DNA of 61,517 bases from Gammaproteobacteria bacterium (GTDB lineage: Bacteria > Pseudomonadota > Gammaproteobacteria > Steroidobacterales > Steroidobacteraceae). Positions 18,237 through 27,057 of the stretch are shown here, piece by piece; within the stretch, counting starts at the first letter, position 1; the number at the start of each line of letters is the position of its first letter. The stretch spans positions 105,540 to 167,056 of the forward strand of contig PLAH01000039.1 of assembly GCA_003134045.1 (NCBI GenBank), read 5' to 3'. Both the position numbers and the translations under genes were made by a program. The notes under the pieces were generated by a model. The model was given only the letters and a program-made list of their open reading frames with translations. It ran no database searches and was not told the origin of the DNA.

Positions 18237-19007
18237 TCAGCGATGGGATAACGCAAACGAGAGCGCAGCTTCGATGTGGACGACGGACGAATTGACGTAC
18301 CGAATGCCGTCACAATCGAACGCGGCGCAATCGTGCTGCGCCGGAAACGCCAACGGAAGCTCGGTGCAAGCCAAGCATACAGCAGGCGGATCAGCGAACT
18401 GGCGGAGCATGACCTCGTGAACCAGGGCTTTAATGGACTGCGCTGCACCTTCACTGTCACCGCGCTGCAGCTTGGAGATCAATGACAGCACCGCCTCACG
18501 ATTGTCGGAATCTACGGGCGCGAAGGCCTCGATGTCCTGGGACGTGAACGCTTCACGCAGGACCTGGAAACGCATGGTCAGCGCCGTTCCCAGAATGAGT
18601 ACCTCTCTATGGCCATCCAATCGGCAGCGCCGCGCCACGGCCTCATACATATTGAGCACCGGCATATCGATGCCCGTGACGACGGCCGAATAGCGGTGAT
18701 GGGGTGTGTTGCTCGCCATTATGGCGAAATCAGCTCTGCTCGCCTCAAGGCGCTGTAGGCCGGTGCGGTGATAGTCGTCGAATTGGCGCCAGCTCGATTC
18801 GTCGCCATCGGTCCCAATCAACGAGATGGCGCGTCTCAAGTCCAAAGACTCGATGCACATTTCCGGTGTGGTCGGTATTCTCGATGCGTCGGCGGCGAGG
18901 TCGAGCGCCACGCTGCGTCGACACAATTCGGCGTAATAGTGCACTGTCGAGGGCCATCCCGTGCCGCCCAAGATTCCGATCTTTTTGGAGCGCTGCAGGT
19001 CAGCCAT
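18237..19007 (-). CDS. Aspartate/glutamate racemase family protein
   Basis: This 256-residue cytosolic enzyme belongs to the Asp/Glu racemase family (PF01177), starting MADLQRSKKIGILGGTGWPS. The second catalytic cysteine is present in VCLACTELPL; the first site reads MASNTPHH, with Thr in place of Cys. That Thr/Cys pair is known from the YgeA-type broad L/D racemases, so the substitution does not by itself mean inactivity. The frame is open upstream, but the ATG at 19007 starts the conserved domain and overlaps the end of the monooxygenase gene by 8 bases, indicating one operon. Confidence 0.8.
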   Translation of the reverse strand: MADLQRSKKIGILGGTGWPSTVHYYAELCRRSVALDLAADASRIPTTPEMCIESLDLRRAISLIGTDGDESSWRQFDDYHRTGLQRLEASRADFAIMASNTPHHRYSAVVTGIDMPVLNMYEAVARRCRLDGHREVLILGTALTMRFQVLREAFTSQDIEAFAPVDSDNREAVLSLISKLQRGDSEGAAQSIKALVHEVMLRQFADPPAVCLACTELPLAFPAQHDCAAFDCDGIRYVNSSVVHIEAALSFALSHR

Positions 19008-19344
19008 GAACGCACCGACTATCGGCCGGCGCCTGTTCCCGATCGTGTAGGCCGTAGTCGCGCACCGCCGCCGCGATGCGCAGTCGATAGTTCTGGAATA
19101 TTCCGGAGCGACCGCTTGCTTGTGCGTTGCGGTGCTCCTCGGTTTTGCGCCATTTCGCAACCGCTTCCTCATCCCTGAAGAATGAAAGCGAAAGTATTTT
19201 GTCCGGGTCGGTGAGACTCTGAAAACGCTCGATCGAAATGAATCCATCGATACGATCCAGGCGAGGCCGCAATGAGGCCGCCAATCCTAAGTAGGTTTGC
19301 TTCGTGTGCGGATGCGGCAGGACTTCGAATATGACGGCAATCAT
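19000..19344 (-). CDS. Antibiotic-biosynthesis-monooxygenase (ABM) domain protein
   Basis: This 114-residue single-domain protein begins MIAVIFEVLPHPHTKQTYLG and contains IDGFISIERFQSLTDPDKIL and SLSFFRDEEAVAKWRKTEEH. That is the dimeric alpha-beta barrel pattern of ABM proteins (PF03992). These are cofactor-free small oxygenases or structural relatives; the substrate is unknown. It lies between the P450 and racemase genes, 7 bases after the P450 stop, so the three form an operon. Confidence 0.8.
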   Translation of the reverse strand: MIAVIFEVLPHPHTKQTYLGLAASLRPRLDRIDGFISIERFQSLTDPDKILSLSFFRDEEAVAKWRKTEEHRNAQASGRSGIFQNYRLRIAAAVRDYGLHDREQAPADSRCVHG

Positions 19345-19351
19345 GATTGGC

Positions 19352-20527
19352 CTATGGTGTTGACGTTGTGGAAAATGGGCAGATGGCCATTCGTCGACGG
19401 CTTATAGGTCCAGGCCAGCCTTGCCAACGCGCCGTCGGGCATTGTGCATCAAATAGCGCCGAAAGCGCCGTGGCGGCGATGGTGCGTGCGAGAGCTTCTC
19501 CGGGGCACGCATGCCCTCCTCGGCTGAAACTGAAGACGCATCGGTCCGGGCGCTCGAGGCGAAATCTCTCGAGATCGGGATTTTGGTGCGAATCCCGGTT
19601 CGCGGCCGCCAGCACCAGCAGAACGACCGCTCCGGGAGCCAGGTCGACCCCGCCAATGGTTGTGGGCTTAACCACAAACCGACGCGTGTTCTGAACCGGA
19701 GAATCGTAGCGGCTGGTCTCGTGAACCAGTTGCTCCCAACCGTCCGTCAGAACCCGGACCTCGCCGAGGAGTGTCGGTCGCCTCGCCAACGCCACGATGG
19801 CGTTGCCGATCAATCCCGCCGTTGCCTCATAGGTCTGAGAAAGCAACCCAATGAGGTTCGCGACGATGGAGGCATTGTCGACCCAGCCCACACTTGCCGC
19901 TTGATCTTGGACGCTAGAGATCAGATTGTCGGAATCAGGGTCAATGGAATCAAGCAAGGAATGCATCCGAGAGCGCAGCTGCGCTGCCGCAACGCTTGCC
20001 GTCGACAGCTGTTCCGGCGTGCTGAGCGGCGACAGACAGGCCACGAACTGGCGTGTCCAATCGACGATGGCCAACTGCTCGTCGGCAGAAAATCCAAGCA
20101 GATTGGAGACCACAGCGATTGGAGTATCAAATACCCAGGTGTTCAGCGCGGCCGGATCCAGGGAGGTCGGCACTGCACGCGTTGCGGCATGACGAGTCCT
20201 GGCCTCCACTTCGCTCGTCGGTATCGCCGCCAATGCGCGTTCCAACGCAAGTTTTGGCTGATCGTGGCGACTCCCGTCGGTCATTCGCACGAGGTGCGAA
20301 AAGATTTCTCCGGCGGGTAGTCCATCCAAGGTTGCTGGAACGGGCTCCGCTACCGGCCGGACTCGGCAGGCCTGGCTGGCAAAGACCTCCGAGACCATTG
20401 TGGCGCGCGCCGCGACTCACAGCCGAAGTTCCTCGTCAAAGTAAAGTGGAGGACCCGCGAGCAAGCGTGCGTAGTAAGGATAGGGATCGCGGTGCGTAAC
20501 CGCCTTGATCGGGTTCGTCGGTTCCAT
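19352..20527 (-). pseudogene. Cytochrome P450 interrupted by an in-frame TGA
   Basis: From ATG 20527 the frame reads MEPTNPIKAVTHRDPYPYYA..., a typical bacterial P450 N-terminus. It hits TGA at 20417-20419 (codon 37, where TGG/Trp is usual before VAAR) and continues in frame for 354 codons. The haem-binding loop FSRGGHACPGEALA and the ETSRYDSPVQNTRR segment are intact. An internal ATG at 20398 could restart a 348-residue product lacking the first helix. A single-base nonsense mutation is the simplest reading. It faces the ArsR regulator gene across 52 bases. Confidence 0.8.
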
Positions 20528-20579
20528 GAAAACCATTATTGACCTGGTGACGGGTCTTCACTTCGTCTATCATCAAACA

Positions 20580-21284
20580 ATGAGTGTTGAACTCGCCGAC
20601 GCCGCGATCGCCCGCGTTGCCGGTGCCATCGCGGAACCCGCTCGGGCACGGATGTTATGCAATCTGATGGATGAGCGTGCGCGCACCAGCACTGAACTGG
20701 CCGTGATTGCCGAGATCAGCCCATCGACCGCCAGCGTGCATCTGGCACGCCTTAAGCAGCTGGAACTCGTCAAGGTGATGGCGCAAGGCAAACATCGTTA
20801 CTACAGTCTTGCCGATGAGCGGGTCGCTGCGACGCTGGAGTCGCTCATGGTGCTCGCCGGCACGCGCGCCAAGTCCTTTGTTCCCAACACGCCCACTCAT
20901 TTGCGGTGGGCGCGTACCTGCTATGACCATATGGCTGGAGAAGTCGCCGTCGCGTTACACGATCGACTTCTTAAGAACAAGTGGATCACAAAGACTTCGC
21001 GCGACAATGGCGCCTATGAATTGACTGCATTGGCCACAAGGGAACTGACCGCCCACGGTATCGATGTGCCGTCCATGCTCTCTGGACGTCGGCGCATCGC
21101 CTGCGCCTGTCTTGACTGGAGCGAGCGCCGACCGCATGTCGGAGGCGCCGTCGGGGCAGCCATATTGCGATCCGCTCTACAACACAAATGGGTTCTGAAG
21201 GACCTGGACAGCCGAGTCTTGCGGGTGACGAAGCGCGGTGAGCGCGAGTTTCTCGGTCGCTTCGGCGTGCAGGCAAGATCGTGA
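20580..21284 (+). CDS. ArsR-family transcriptional regulator
   Basis: This 234-residue DNA-binding protein has an ArsR-type winged helix at the N-terminus: IAEPARARMLCNLMDERART, ISPSTASVHLARLKQLELVK and GKHRYYSLADERVAATLESL. The long C-terminal half carries several Cys and His residues (IACACLDWSERRPH) of unknown role. The frame is open to 20505, but ATG 20580 begins the conserved domain. It diverges from the P450 operon and precedes an SRPBCC gene, a common ArsR pairing, and probably represses one or both. Confidence 0.85.
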   Translation: MSVELADAAIARVAGAIAEPARARMLCNLMDERARTSTELAVIAEISPSTASVHLARLKQLELVKVMAQGKHRYYSLADERVAATLESLMVLAGTRAKSFVPNTPTHLRWARTCYDHMAGEVAVALHDRLLKNKWITKTSRDNGAYELTALATRELTAHGIDVPSMLSGRRRIACACLDWSERRPHVGGAVGAAILRSALQHKWVLKDLDSRVLRVTKRGEREFLGRFGVQARS

Positions 21285-21762
21285 TTGCCCGCGGTTCTAC
21301 GGAGTCATTTGCTGGCAGACGACACCGGAAGCGATCTGGAGCGCAATCACCGCACCAGAGTGGACGAGCCAATATGGGTATCGTGCACGTGCGATGTATG
21401 ACCTAAAACCCGGTGGCGCATATCAGTCTCAGTCCAGCGCACAGATGCGATCCATGGGATTACCCGAGGTGATTATCGACGGCGAGGTGGTTGAGGTTAA
21501 TCCCCCGCTACGGTTGGTGCACACGCTTCGGTTCCTCTTTTCAGAGCAAAACAAAGCGGAAGGATTCACCCGAATTACGTGGGAGATCGAGCCGACGGGC
21601 GGCGGATTCTGCCGTGTCACGGTAACGCACGAACTCGAGGGTGCACCGCTGATGGCCGCTGCAACCGCCGGTAAATTCAACGGTCGAGGCGGTGGCGGAT
21701 GGTCCTGGATCATCAGCGACTTGAAGTCGCTCCTGGAGACCGGAAGGCCGCTGGCCGGCTGA
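21238..21762 (+). CDS. SRPBCC (AHSA1/START-like) domain protein
   Basis: The recognisable domain starts near 21298 (VICWQTTPEAIWSAITAPEW), continues through VIIDGEVVEVNPPLRLVHTL and ends with WSWIISDLKSLLETGRPLAG. It is a ligand-binding helix-grip fold of the AHSA1-like type, with unknown ligand. No ATG opens the domain. GTG 21238 lies inside the end of the ArsR gene, implying a 47-bp overlap; a small deletion that removed the original start is the alternative. Pairing with ArsR is typical of this family. Confidence 0.65.
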   Translation: MSASFSVASACRQDRDCPRFYGVICWQTTPEAIWSAITAPEWTSQYGYRARAMYDLKPGGAYQSQSSAQMRSMGLPEVIIDGEVVEVNPPLRLVHTLRFLFSEQNKAEGFTRITWEIEPTGGGFCRVTVTHELEGAPLMAAATAGKFNGRGGGGWSWIISDLKSLLETGRPLAG

Positions 21763-21832
21763 TTCGTCAAAGTGGTCGAGATTCATGCTCATGCAGTCGG
21801 ACTGCCGGGCGCGAAACGTGGCGGGGTAGCGA

Positions 21833-22348
21833 ATGGATAAACCACTTCGGGCAACTGCGACCGTCAACTGCGTGTGTGGGAAGGTCGTCGTTGAAGCCAT
21901 CGGCGCACCAATTACCAGTGTCATCTGCTACTGTGATGATTGTCAGGAAGGAGCTCGGCAGATTAAGTCGCTGCCCCATGCTATTTCTGTGCAGGACCCA
22001 GATGGGGGGACGGCATACCTCGTATATCGGAAGGATCGCGTAACGTGCCTGAAGGGCACCTCACTGTTGAGACATCACAAGATCAGAGAAGACTCTGCGA
22101 CCAATCGAGTGATCGCGACCTGCTGTAATTCGGCAATGTTTCTCAACTTTGATGACGGCAAACACTGGGTTGACCTGTACCGGTCTCGATGCGAGGGAGA
22201 TGTCTCGCCCGTGCAGATGCGCATTTGCACCAAGTTCAAGCCCGACGGCCGCACAATTCCAACCGATGTCCCCCATTACTCGCGCTATGCGATGTCGTTC
22301 CTACTGAAGCTGGTTCTTGCCAAGGCGGCTATGTTGCTTCACCGATAG
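21833..22348 (+). CDS. GFA-family zinc-binding protein
   Basis: This 171-residue cytosolic protein has the GFA/CENP-V zinc motifs: NCVCGKVVVE, then CYCDDCQEG, and later ATCCNSAMF (PF04828). The family includes glutathione-dependent formaldehyde-activating enzymes, but most members have no proven reaction. Its C-terminus is longer than usual and ends in a hydrophobic stretch (YAMSFLLKLVLAKAAMLL), perhaps membrane-associated. A second, unrelated-looking member lies at 49435-49869. Confidence 0.85.
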   Translation: MDKPLRATATVNCVCGKVVVEAIGAPITSVICYCDDCQEGARQIKSLPHAISVQDPDGGTAYLVYRKDRVTCLKGTSLLRHHKIREDSATNRVIATCCNSAMFLNFDDGKHWVDLYRSRCEGDVSPVQMRICTKFKPDGRTIPTDVPHYSRYAMSFLLKLVLAKAAMLLHR

Positions 22349-22870
22349 GCGAACGCACAGCATAATTCCAAGACCTTGACGTTGGGCCGGTTATCCGGCG
22401 GCCATATAGGGGCGGGATTGCCACCAGCGCGAACGACCGCTTTGTGGGCGTCATCTCGAGTGCGTGAATGTCTCAAACTGTTAAGGGTTGTCCATTGGCC
22501 GATACCGGCAAAAGCCAAATCGCTAAACGGCCGTCACCGTCCTTCGAGTTCCGCGACAGTCCATAAGCCAGCGCGCCGTTGCAATTCGACACACGAAATC
22601 GAACCCAAGTCCGGAAATACTTGAGCTGCGGTGACGACACGCTTTTTTTCTCGCCATTTTTTCCGCGCAAAGCTCAGCTCTACGGGGTAACTCCGCCGGG
22701 GCGTCTTCAGTTACCCCGAAAGTTACCCCCAAATTGGCCGGCTGGTAGCGAACTTTGCCGATCGTTAGCGAACGTCATTTCGGACTAATTCGAGTCCCAT
22801 ACACCTTTTTTTCGGTGTTTTGACCCGAATGCCGTTCCTCCCCGATCGTTACCGATCGTCCCCGAACATC
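22349..22870. other. Gene-poor interval left of the left repeat
   Basis: About 520 bases contain no gene I can support. The minus-strand frame from ATG 22654 (MARKKACRHRSSSISGLGFD) sits where an integrase often begins next to a tRNA-derived attachment site, but it shows no tyrosine-recombinase motif. I treat it as decayed DNA. Confidence 0.4.
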
Positions 22871-22890
22871 GCGAATTAGTGGGCCCGCTC
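22871..22890 (+). repeat. Left 20-bp direct repeat of the tRNA-Ile 3' end (att-like)
   Basis: gcgaattagtgggcccgctc is identical to 27038-27057, which spans the last bases of the tRNA-Ile gene and its 3' flank. The bases on either side of the two copies differ. Direct repeats of a tRNA 3' end are the classic footprint of site-specific integration. Confidence 0.8.
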
Positions 22891-23339
22891 ACCATCGAAT
22901 TAAGGCACAAATGGCTGGTTTTATAGGCATTCGCTCAATTCGATACTCGCAGTTACCCAGACACGTTGCCGCTTCGATTTGGCTCCATTCTAGGCCCGGA
23001 ATTTGACCTGCAATCGCTAAGTCGCCTTCTAAGCGCGACTATCTGGGAATCTATCAACGGCTATCCGGGAATCTCGGATCGTCCATTTGGGAATGTAAAG
23101 CCGGCCATCTTCAAATCGAACAGGACCGCAAACGGACCCCAAGCCGTCAAAGGGCAACGTCGGCTTTGCGGCACCCCAACGGGCGATTCGCTCGAACCGA
23201 CTTTAGCCGAGACCGCTGACTCGTCAGCGTCGGGGTCACTGCGCGCGACTCATGCAAAAAAAGACATCGTCCAGCGTGACGCGTTCCACGTTGAGTAGGG
23301 GTTCTGAGGCGCGGCAGTTCGGGCGGGAAGTTCGGCGGA
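22891..23339. other. Non-coding left arm of the insert
   Basis: No convincing gene is present. A short series of GGGAATCT/GGGAATGT motifs occurs at 23044-23100, reminiscent of insertion-sequence ends but not identifiable. No integrase or excisionase is visible. Confidence 0.35.
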
Positions 23340-25289
23340 TCATGGCAGCTTCAACTTCTGCCGCCATGCCTTATAGCTCGAATCCGACTCCACATTCTGA
23401 AAGCATGCCTCTCGGTTGGGAAGATCGTGATATTCGCCCTGGTGCTTCGCGACGAAGCGGCTGAGCCACTGGATGGTTCGTTCGGTATCGTGTCGGCAGG
23501 CATAAAACGCGGCGATTCCGCTAGGATCGTCGTCGGCGTATTTCAGCTCATACGCGGCGATTGCCCGGTCAGCCTCGCTTTTGCGCCCTGCCGCGTCCAG
23601 CGCAAACAGCAGGGCGGTCTCTCGCCATTCAGCATCGGGCTCCCGTTCCGCCTCTGCAACCGCTTCAGCTGCCTTGTGCGTCGATAGCAATATATTTGCG
23701 AGCAGTGCATGTAGGCCCGCGGTCGTCGGACCAAGTTCCACCGCCTTGCGATACGCCGCTTCGGCTTCGGCGAAGCGGCCCGCCGTCCAGCCCACGTCGC
23801 CCAAAGCCGCGAAGTTCCATGAATTGAGTGGATCCAAGGACACCGCGCGTTGCGCCAGCTGAAGTGCCTGATCTAGTCGGCCACTCGCAAGCGCGAGCCA
23901 AGCATAGGACCGAAGCGCATCTGAACTACGGGGCTGCAGTTCGAGTGCCCGCCTAAATTCCCCCTCAGCCGCCAACAAATTGTTGTCGCAGTATTGGAGC
24001 ACAATTCCTTTGGCTCGGTGCGACTGAACCAGTGTCGAATCGAGCTCGAGCGCGCGGTCCGCAGCAGCGCGCGCGCCGGCGCACGCCGCCTGAGTCGGAT
24101 AGGCTCGGATGGCGCGTAGACCAGGCGCACGTGCCACATCGAACTTCCAAATAGTCACGAGGGCGAGCCATCCCCAGGCGGCGGCGAATTGTGGATCGAG
24201 AGCTAACGCTGAGCGCAACTGCTCGGCCGCTGCATCATAATCGGCCGACCCGTTACTCGTCACGTTCGAATGAGCCCCAAAATACAGCGTGTAGGCCTCG
24301 ATGTTCGTAGTCCGTGCGGCTTCCGGTACGTAGTGGTTGAGGATGGACATTTTGAGCACCTGAACTACGGCGCCACCGATCTCATCCTGGATCTTGAATA
24401 CATCGGTCAGCGGCCGGTCGAATGTCTCCGACCAAACTTGGTAGCCGTTGTCGACTCGTACGAGCTGTGCGGTAATCCGCAACGTATTACCCGCCTTGCG
24501 GACAGTGCCTTCGAGTAAATATGCCACGCCGAGGGCCTTGGCAATCTCGGGAACAGTCGCCTGCTTACCTTTGAAATAGAAGGACGACGTTTGTGCCGGG
24601 ACGTGGAGTCCTGGGACCATCGCCAATCGGTCAATGAGCACCTCTGACAGTCCGTCGGCGAAGTACTCCTGATCCTTATTGTCGCTCCTATCGACGAAGG
24701 GCAGCACGGCGACCGATGTTTCGCCGACACCGACAGTCGCCTCGCTGGTTTCCTGACGTGCGGTCGTGGCCTGTTTCGACGGCCATAGCTTCCGAACAAC
24801 GGGATATCCGATTGCCAATGCCGCGGCCAAGACAAGGACCACCCATGGCCACGCACGTGAATGAGTAGTCGAGGGTATGACCGATGCCGAGAGCGGGGCC
24901 TCGGAAGGCCGCTCCTCCGAATTCGATGCCGTAGCAGCGTCGTTCCACGGAGTCACTGAAGCCACCAGACGATAGCCGCGCCGCAGGACGTTGGCGATGT
25001 AGGCCGGCTCCTTTGAGGTATCGCCAAGTGCCCGCCGAAGCCCGGCCACTGCCTGATAGACGGAGTCGGGTGTGACGACCACGTCTTTCCATACCGCATT
25101 CAGTAGCTGATCGACGCTCACTACCTGGCCGGCGTGGTCAGCAAGGCACAAGAGAACTCTCATGGCGCGCGGTTCGAGCTTGACGGTCCCTCCATCCCTC
25201 GAAATCTCATCGAGCGCGGGGTCGACGCGCCAGACGCCGATTCGAAGTACCCTGTTGTCCGCGACAATCATCGGCTCAGCGATCTCCAC
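23340..25289 (-). CDS. CadC-like membrane regulator with TolB-like and TPR domains
   Basis: The 649 residues divide into an OmpR-type winged helix (~10-110: KLEPRAMRVLLCLADHAGQV, DSVYQAVAGLRRALGD, ANVLRRGYRLVASV), a membrane helix (~147-165, AWPWVVLVLAAALAIGYPVV), a TolB/FlgO-like domain (~195-320: SVAVLPFVDRSDNKDQEYFA) and TPR repeats (~340-600). Such CadC-like proteins bind DNA from the membrane and sense a periplasmic signal. It diverges from the UrcA gene, 165 bases away, which is its most likely target. The gene looks intact and is the main cargo of the insert. Confidence 0.85.
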   Translation of the reverse strand: MEIAEPMIVADNRVLRIGVWRVDPALDEISRDGGTVKLEPRAMRVLLCLADHAGQVVSVDQLLNAVWKDVVVTPDSVYQAVAGLRRALGDTSKEPAYIANVLRRGYRLVASVTPWNDAATASNSEERPSEAPLSASVIPSTTHSRAWPWVVLVLAAALAIGYPVVRKLWPSKQATTARQETSEATVGVGETSVAVLPFVDRSDNKDQEYFADGLSEVLIDRLAMVPGLHVPAQTSSFYFKGKQATVPEIAKALGVAYLLEGTVRKAGNTLRITAQLVRVDNGYQVWSETFDRPLTDVFKIQDEIGGAVVQVLKMSILNHYVPEAARTTNIEAYTLYFGAHSNVTSNGSADYDAAAEQLRSALALDPQFAAAWGWLALVTIWKFDVARAPGLRAIRAYPTQAACAGARAAADRALELDSTLVQSHRAKGIVLQYCDNNLLAAEGEFRRALELQPRSSDALRSYAWLALASGRLDQALQLAQRAVSLDPLNSWNFAALGDVGWTAGRFAEAEAAYRKAVELGPTTAGLHALLANILLSTHKAAEAVAEAEREPDAEWRETALLFALDAAGRKSEADRAIAAYELKYADDDPSGIAAFYACRHDTERTIQWLSRFVAKHQGEYHDLPNREACFQNVESDSSYKAWRQKLKLP

Positions 25290-25454
25290 AAGTTACTGAA
25301 CTATATAGCATTCTCAGATCTCGCAAGCGCCTTCAGCGCACCTTTGACGCTTCCTCAATCCGTATTCAACGCCTCCTCAGGACTCGGCATGTCTGGAGCG
25401 CACAGCGTCCATTCGTCGATCCGAATTCGCGTCCCCAACTTAGGAGATCATCCA

Positions 25455-26108
25455 ATGAAAACTGCTACACAGCTCGCTTTCTCCTCTTGCCTTAAGCTGA
25501 TTATCGGCATTACCACCCTTCTTGCCCTATGCGTCATCGGTTCCGCAGACGCCTTGGCAGGCGCTGAGGTCGACGCCTCCGTCGCGCGTAGCTCAAAAGT
25601 GTCGATCGCAGGCCTCGATCTGTCGACGCCCCAGGGAGCACGCATCGCCCGCGAGCGGCTTCGTCAAACGGCCCGCAAACTGTGCGCCCAGGTCGCGGAT
25701 GAACTCGATCTCTCGCATCATGCAAACTATTTAGCGTGCGTCGACGACACAGTAGCCGCAGCACTCAAGCAGGTACAGGAGGGAGCATCCGCATCCGGCA
25801 TGCCGGTGCAAGCAAAATCCAGCGCGACACCGAGCAAGCCAGTTGCCGCCCCGTATTCGCGCACTTCGAAAGTTTCGCTCGCCGATCTTGACCTCGCGAG
25901 GCCCGAAGGGGCACGTGCGGCGCACGAGCGACTGCACCAGGAAGCCGGACGCCTGTGCAGCGAGGTCGCAGACGACCTCGATCTCTCGCATCATGCGAAC
26001 TATGTCGCGTGCGTCGATGAAAGCGTGGCCAAGGCGATGCAACAAGTCGCGCCTCTCTCGATCGTTGCCGGCTCGACGGCGACATCTGCGCCGGAATCTC
26101 GGCCGTAG
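25455..26108 (+). CDS. Secreted protein with two UrcA domains
   Basis: This 217-residue exported protein has a signal peptide (MKTATQLAFSSCLKLIIGIT...ALAGA) followed by two UrcA-type units. Unit one reads KVSIAGLDLSTPQGARIARE with conserved Cys in RKLCAQ and LACVDD; unit two reads KVSLADLDLARPEGARAAHE with RLCSE and VACVDE. UrcA proteins usually have one such domain, so this is an internal duplication joined by an Ala/Ser/Pro linker. AGGAG lies 9 bases before ATG 25455. The function of the family is unknown. It diverges from the CadC-like regulator. Confidence 0.85.
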   Translation: MKTATQLAFSSCLKLIIGITTLLALCVIGSADALAGAEVDASVARSSKVSIAGLDLSTPQGARIARERLRQTARKLCAQVADELDLSHHANYLACVDDTVAAALKQVQEGASASGMPVQAKSSATPSKPVAAPYSRTSKVSLADLDLARPEGARAAHERLHQEAGRLCSEVADDLDLSHHANYVACVDESVAKAMQQVAPLSIVAGSTATSAPESRP

Positions 26109-26432
26109 ACTTTCGAGCGGTGGTTGGAACGAAGAAGCGCCTTGGCTCGATATGAACGGCCTGCGGGAAGTGCGACAGGCAGTGGAGAACGTCCGGACCG
26201 GAAAGGCGCAGGGCCGAGACTTTATCCTCCGCCGTCTTACCGTCAACGCGCGGATGACAATTGCGACGCTCTATCCGTTCGGGAATCGGTAGCGCTGACC
26301 GAGCTCGAGTGTCGGCTTTATGGCTGACGTTTTACGAGGCTGAGCTTCGGGTTCTGGACCGAGAGACGACCCTCGCTCAAGCCCCACATGCCTCGGGGCA
26401 CGCGCGTGCGCTAGCACGCGTTACCCTGTTCA
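26109..26432. other. Interval without a supported gene
   Basis: Short ORFs such as MNGLREVRQAVENVRTGKAQ (from 26152) occur but lack ribosome sites and family resemblance. No RNA or terminator was recognised. Confidence 0.3.
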
Positions 26433-26828
26433 TTAGAGCGATACAGTACCAGGCAGCCGCGCCGCTTTGCCATCGAAGGTAGCCGTGGCGCGGCAACCCA
26501 TCTGCCGATTGCGCGCTGTAATGAGGCAATCCGAAAAAACGCAGGCGCTATCCTTCAAACGAAACAGAGCTTCTTCCAACGCCGGCTCATCCTCAAATGA
26601 AAGTTCGCGCGCCTCAAGCAGTGCGCGGAATATGCTGAGTAGGGCCTCACGATTGAATCCATAGCGACTACGCAGGACCCATTCCGACTCGAGCAGCACC
26701 AGCAGCGACACCAGCACCGGTTCATCATGACTGAGCGCTTGCTCGACTAGCTTGCGCGCCCGGCATGTATGTTCCGCATCGTCCGAAATGATCAGTCGGA
26801 TGACTACATTTGTGTCGATGCCGAGCAT
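26433..26828 (-). CDS. PIN-domain toxin (VapC-type)
   Basis: This 131-residue PIN-fold ribonuclease has the acidic active-site residues in MLGIDTNVVIRLI (Asp5), LLVLLESEWVL (Glu), FSDCLITARN (Asp) and ATFDGKAARLPG (Asp). VapC toxins cleave RNA, often tRNA or rRNA, unless bound by the antitoxin. It starts 11 bases after the stop of the AbrB-type antitoxin remnant on the same strand. The toxin appears intact while its antitoxin lacks a start codon. Confidence 0.85.
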   Translation of the reverse strand: MLGIDTNVVIRLIISDDAEHTCRARKLVEQALSHDEPVLVSLLVLLESEWVLRSRYGFNREALLSIFRALLEARELSFEDEPALEEALFRLKDSACVFSDCLITARNRQMGCRATATFDGKAARLPGTVSL

Positions 26829-26838
26829 CTGATTACGG

Positions 26839-27036
26839 CTAGCGCGTCATCTGGGCGATTGATACACGCTTGCCACCCGGGGACCTAAACGAAATATCTC
26901 TAATGCTTCTGTTCTTAACGCGCACAATAATCGTGCCGTCCTCAAGAACGGTGAAATGAATCCGATCGCCGGACTTGAGGTTCGCAGCGGCCCGCACTTC
27001 TTTGGGGATCGTCGTCTGACCCTTACTGGTTATTGT
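26839..27036 (-). pseudogene. AbrB/VapB-type antitoxin without a start codon
   Basis: The frame reads TITSKGQTTIPKEVRAAANL then KSGDRIHFTVLEDGTIIVRV, a swapped-hairpin AbrB antitoxin domain, and ends at TAG 26839-26841. Upstream, the codons are TAA TTC GCA ACA ATA ACC, so a stop precedes the domain and no ATG, GTG or TTG lies between. The TAA and part of the next codons fall inside the right 20-bp repeat. The first residues of the antitoxin therefore seem to have been replaced by att/tRNA sequence. An internal GTG would lose half the DNA-binding domain. Confidence 0.7.
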
Positions 27037-27037
27037 T

Positions 27038-27057
27038 GCGAATTAGTGGGCCCGCTC
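27038..27057 (+). repeat. Right 20-bp direct repeat at the tRNA-Ile 3' end (att-like)
   Basis: This is identical to 22871-22890. It covers the last 11 nucleotides of the tRNA gene (through the discriminator base at 27047) and 9 bases of 3' flank. It marks the right edge of the 4.2-kb insert and keeps the tRNA acceptor stem intact. Confidence 0.8.

Noticed and set aside
10422..22496. A shared 15-mer TGTTAAGGGTTGTCC near 10430 (minus) and 22478 (plus)
   Set aside because: A match of this length is expected by chance once or more in 61 kb on both strands, and similarity does not extend beyond it.
22400..22700. Possible integrase start next to the left 20-bp repeat
   Set aside because: The MARKK-like start is in the right place, but no recombinase motif (Arg/His/Tyr boxes) follows in any frame.
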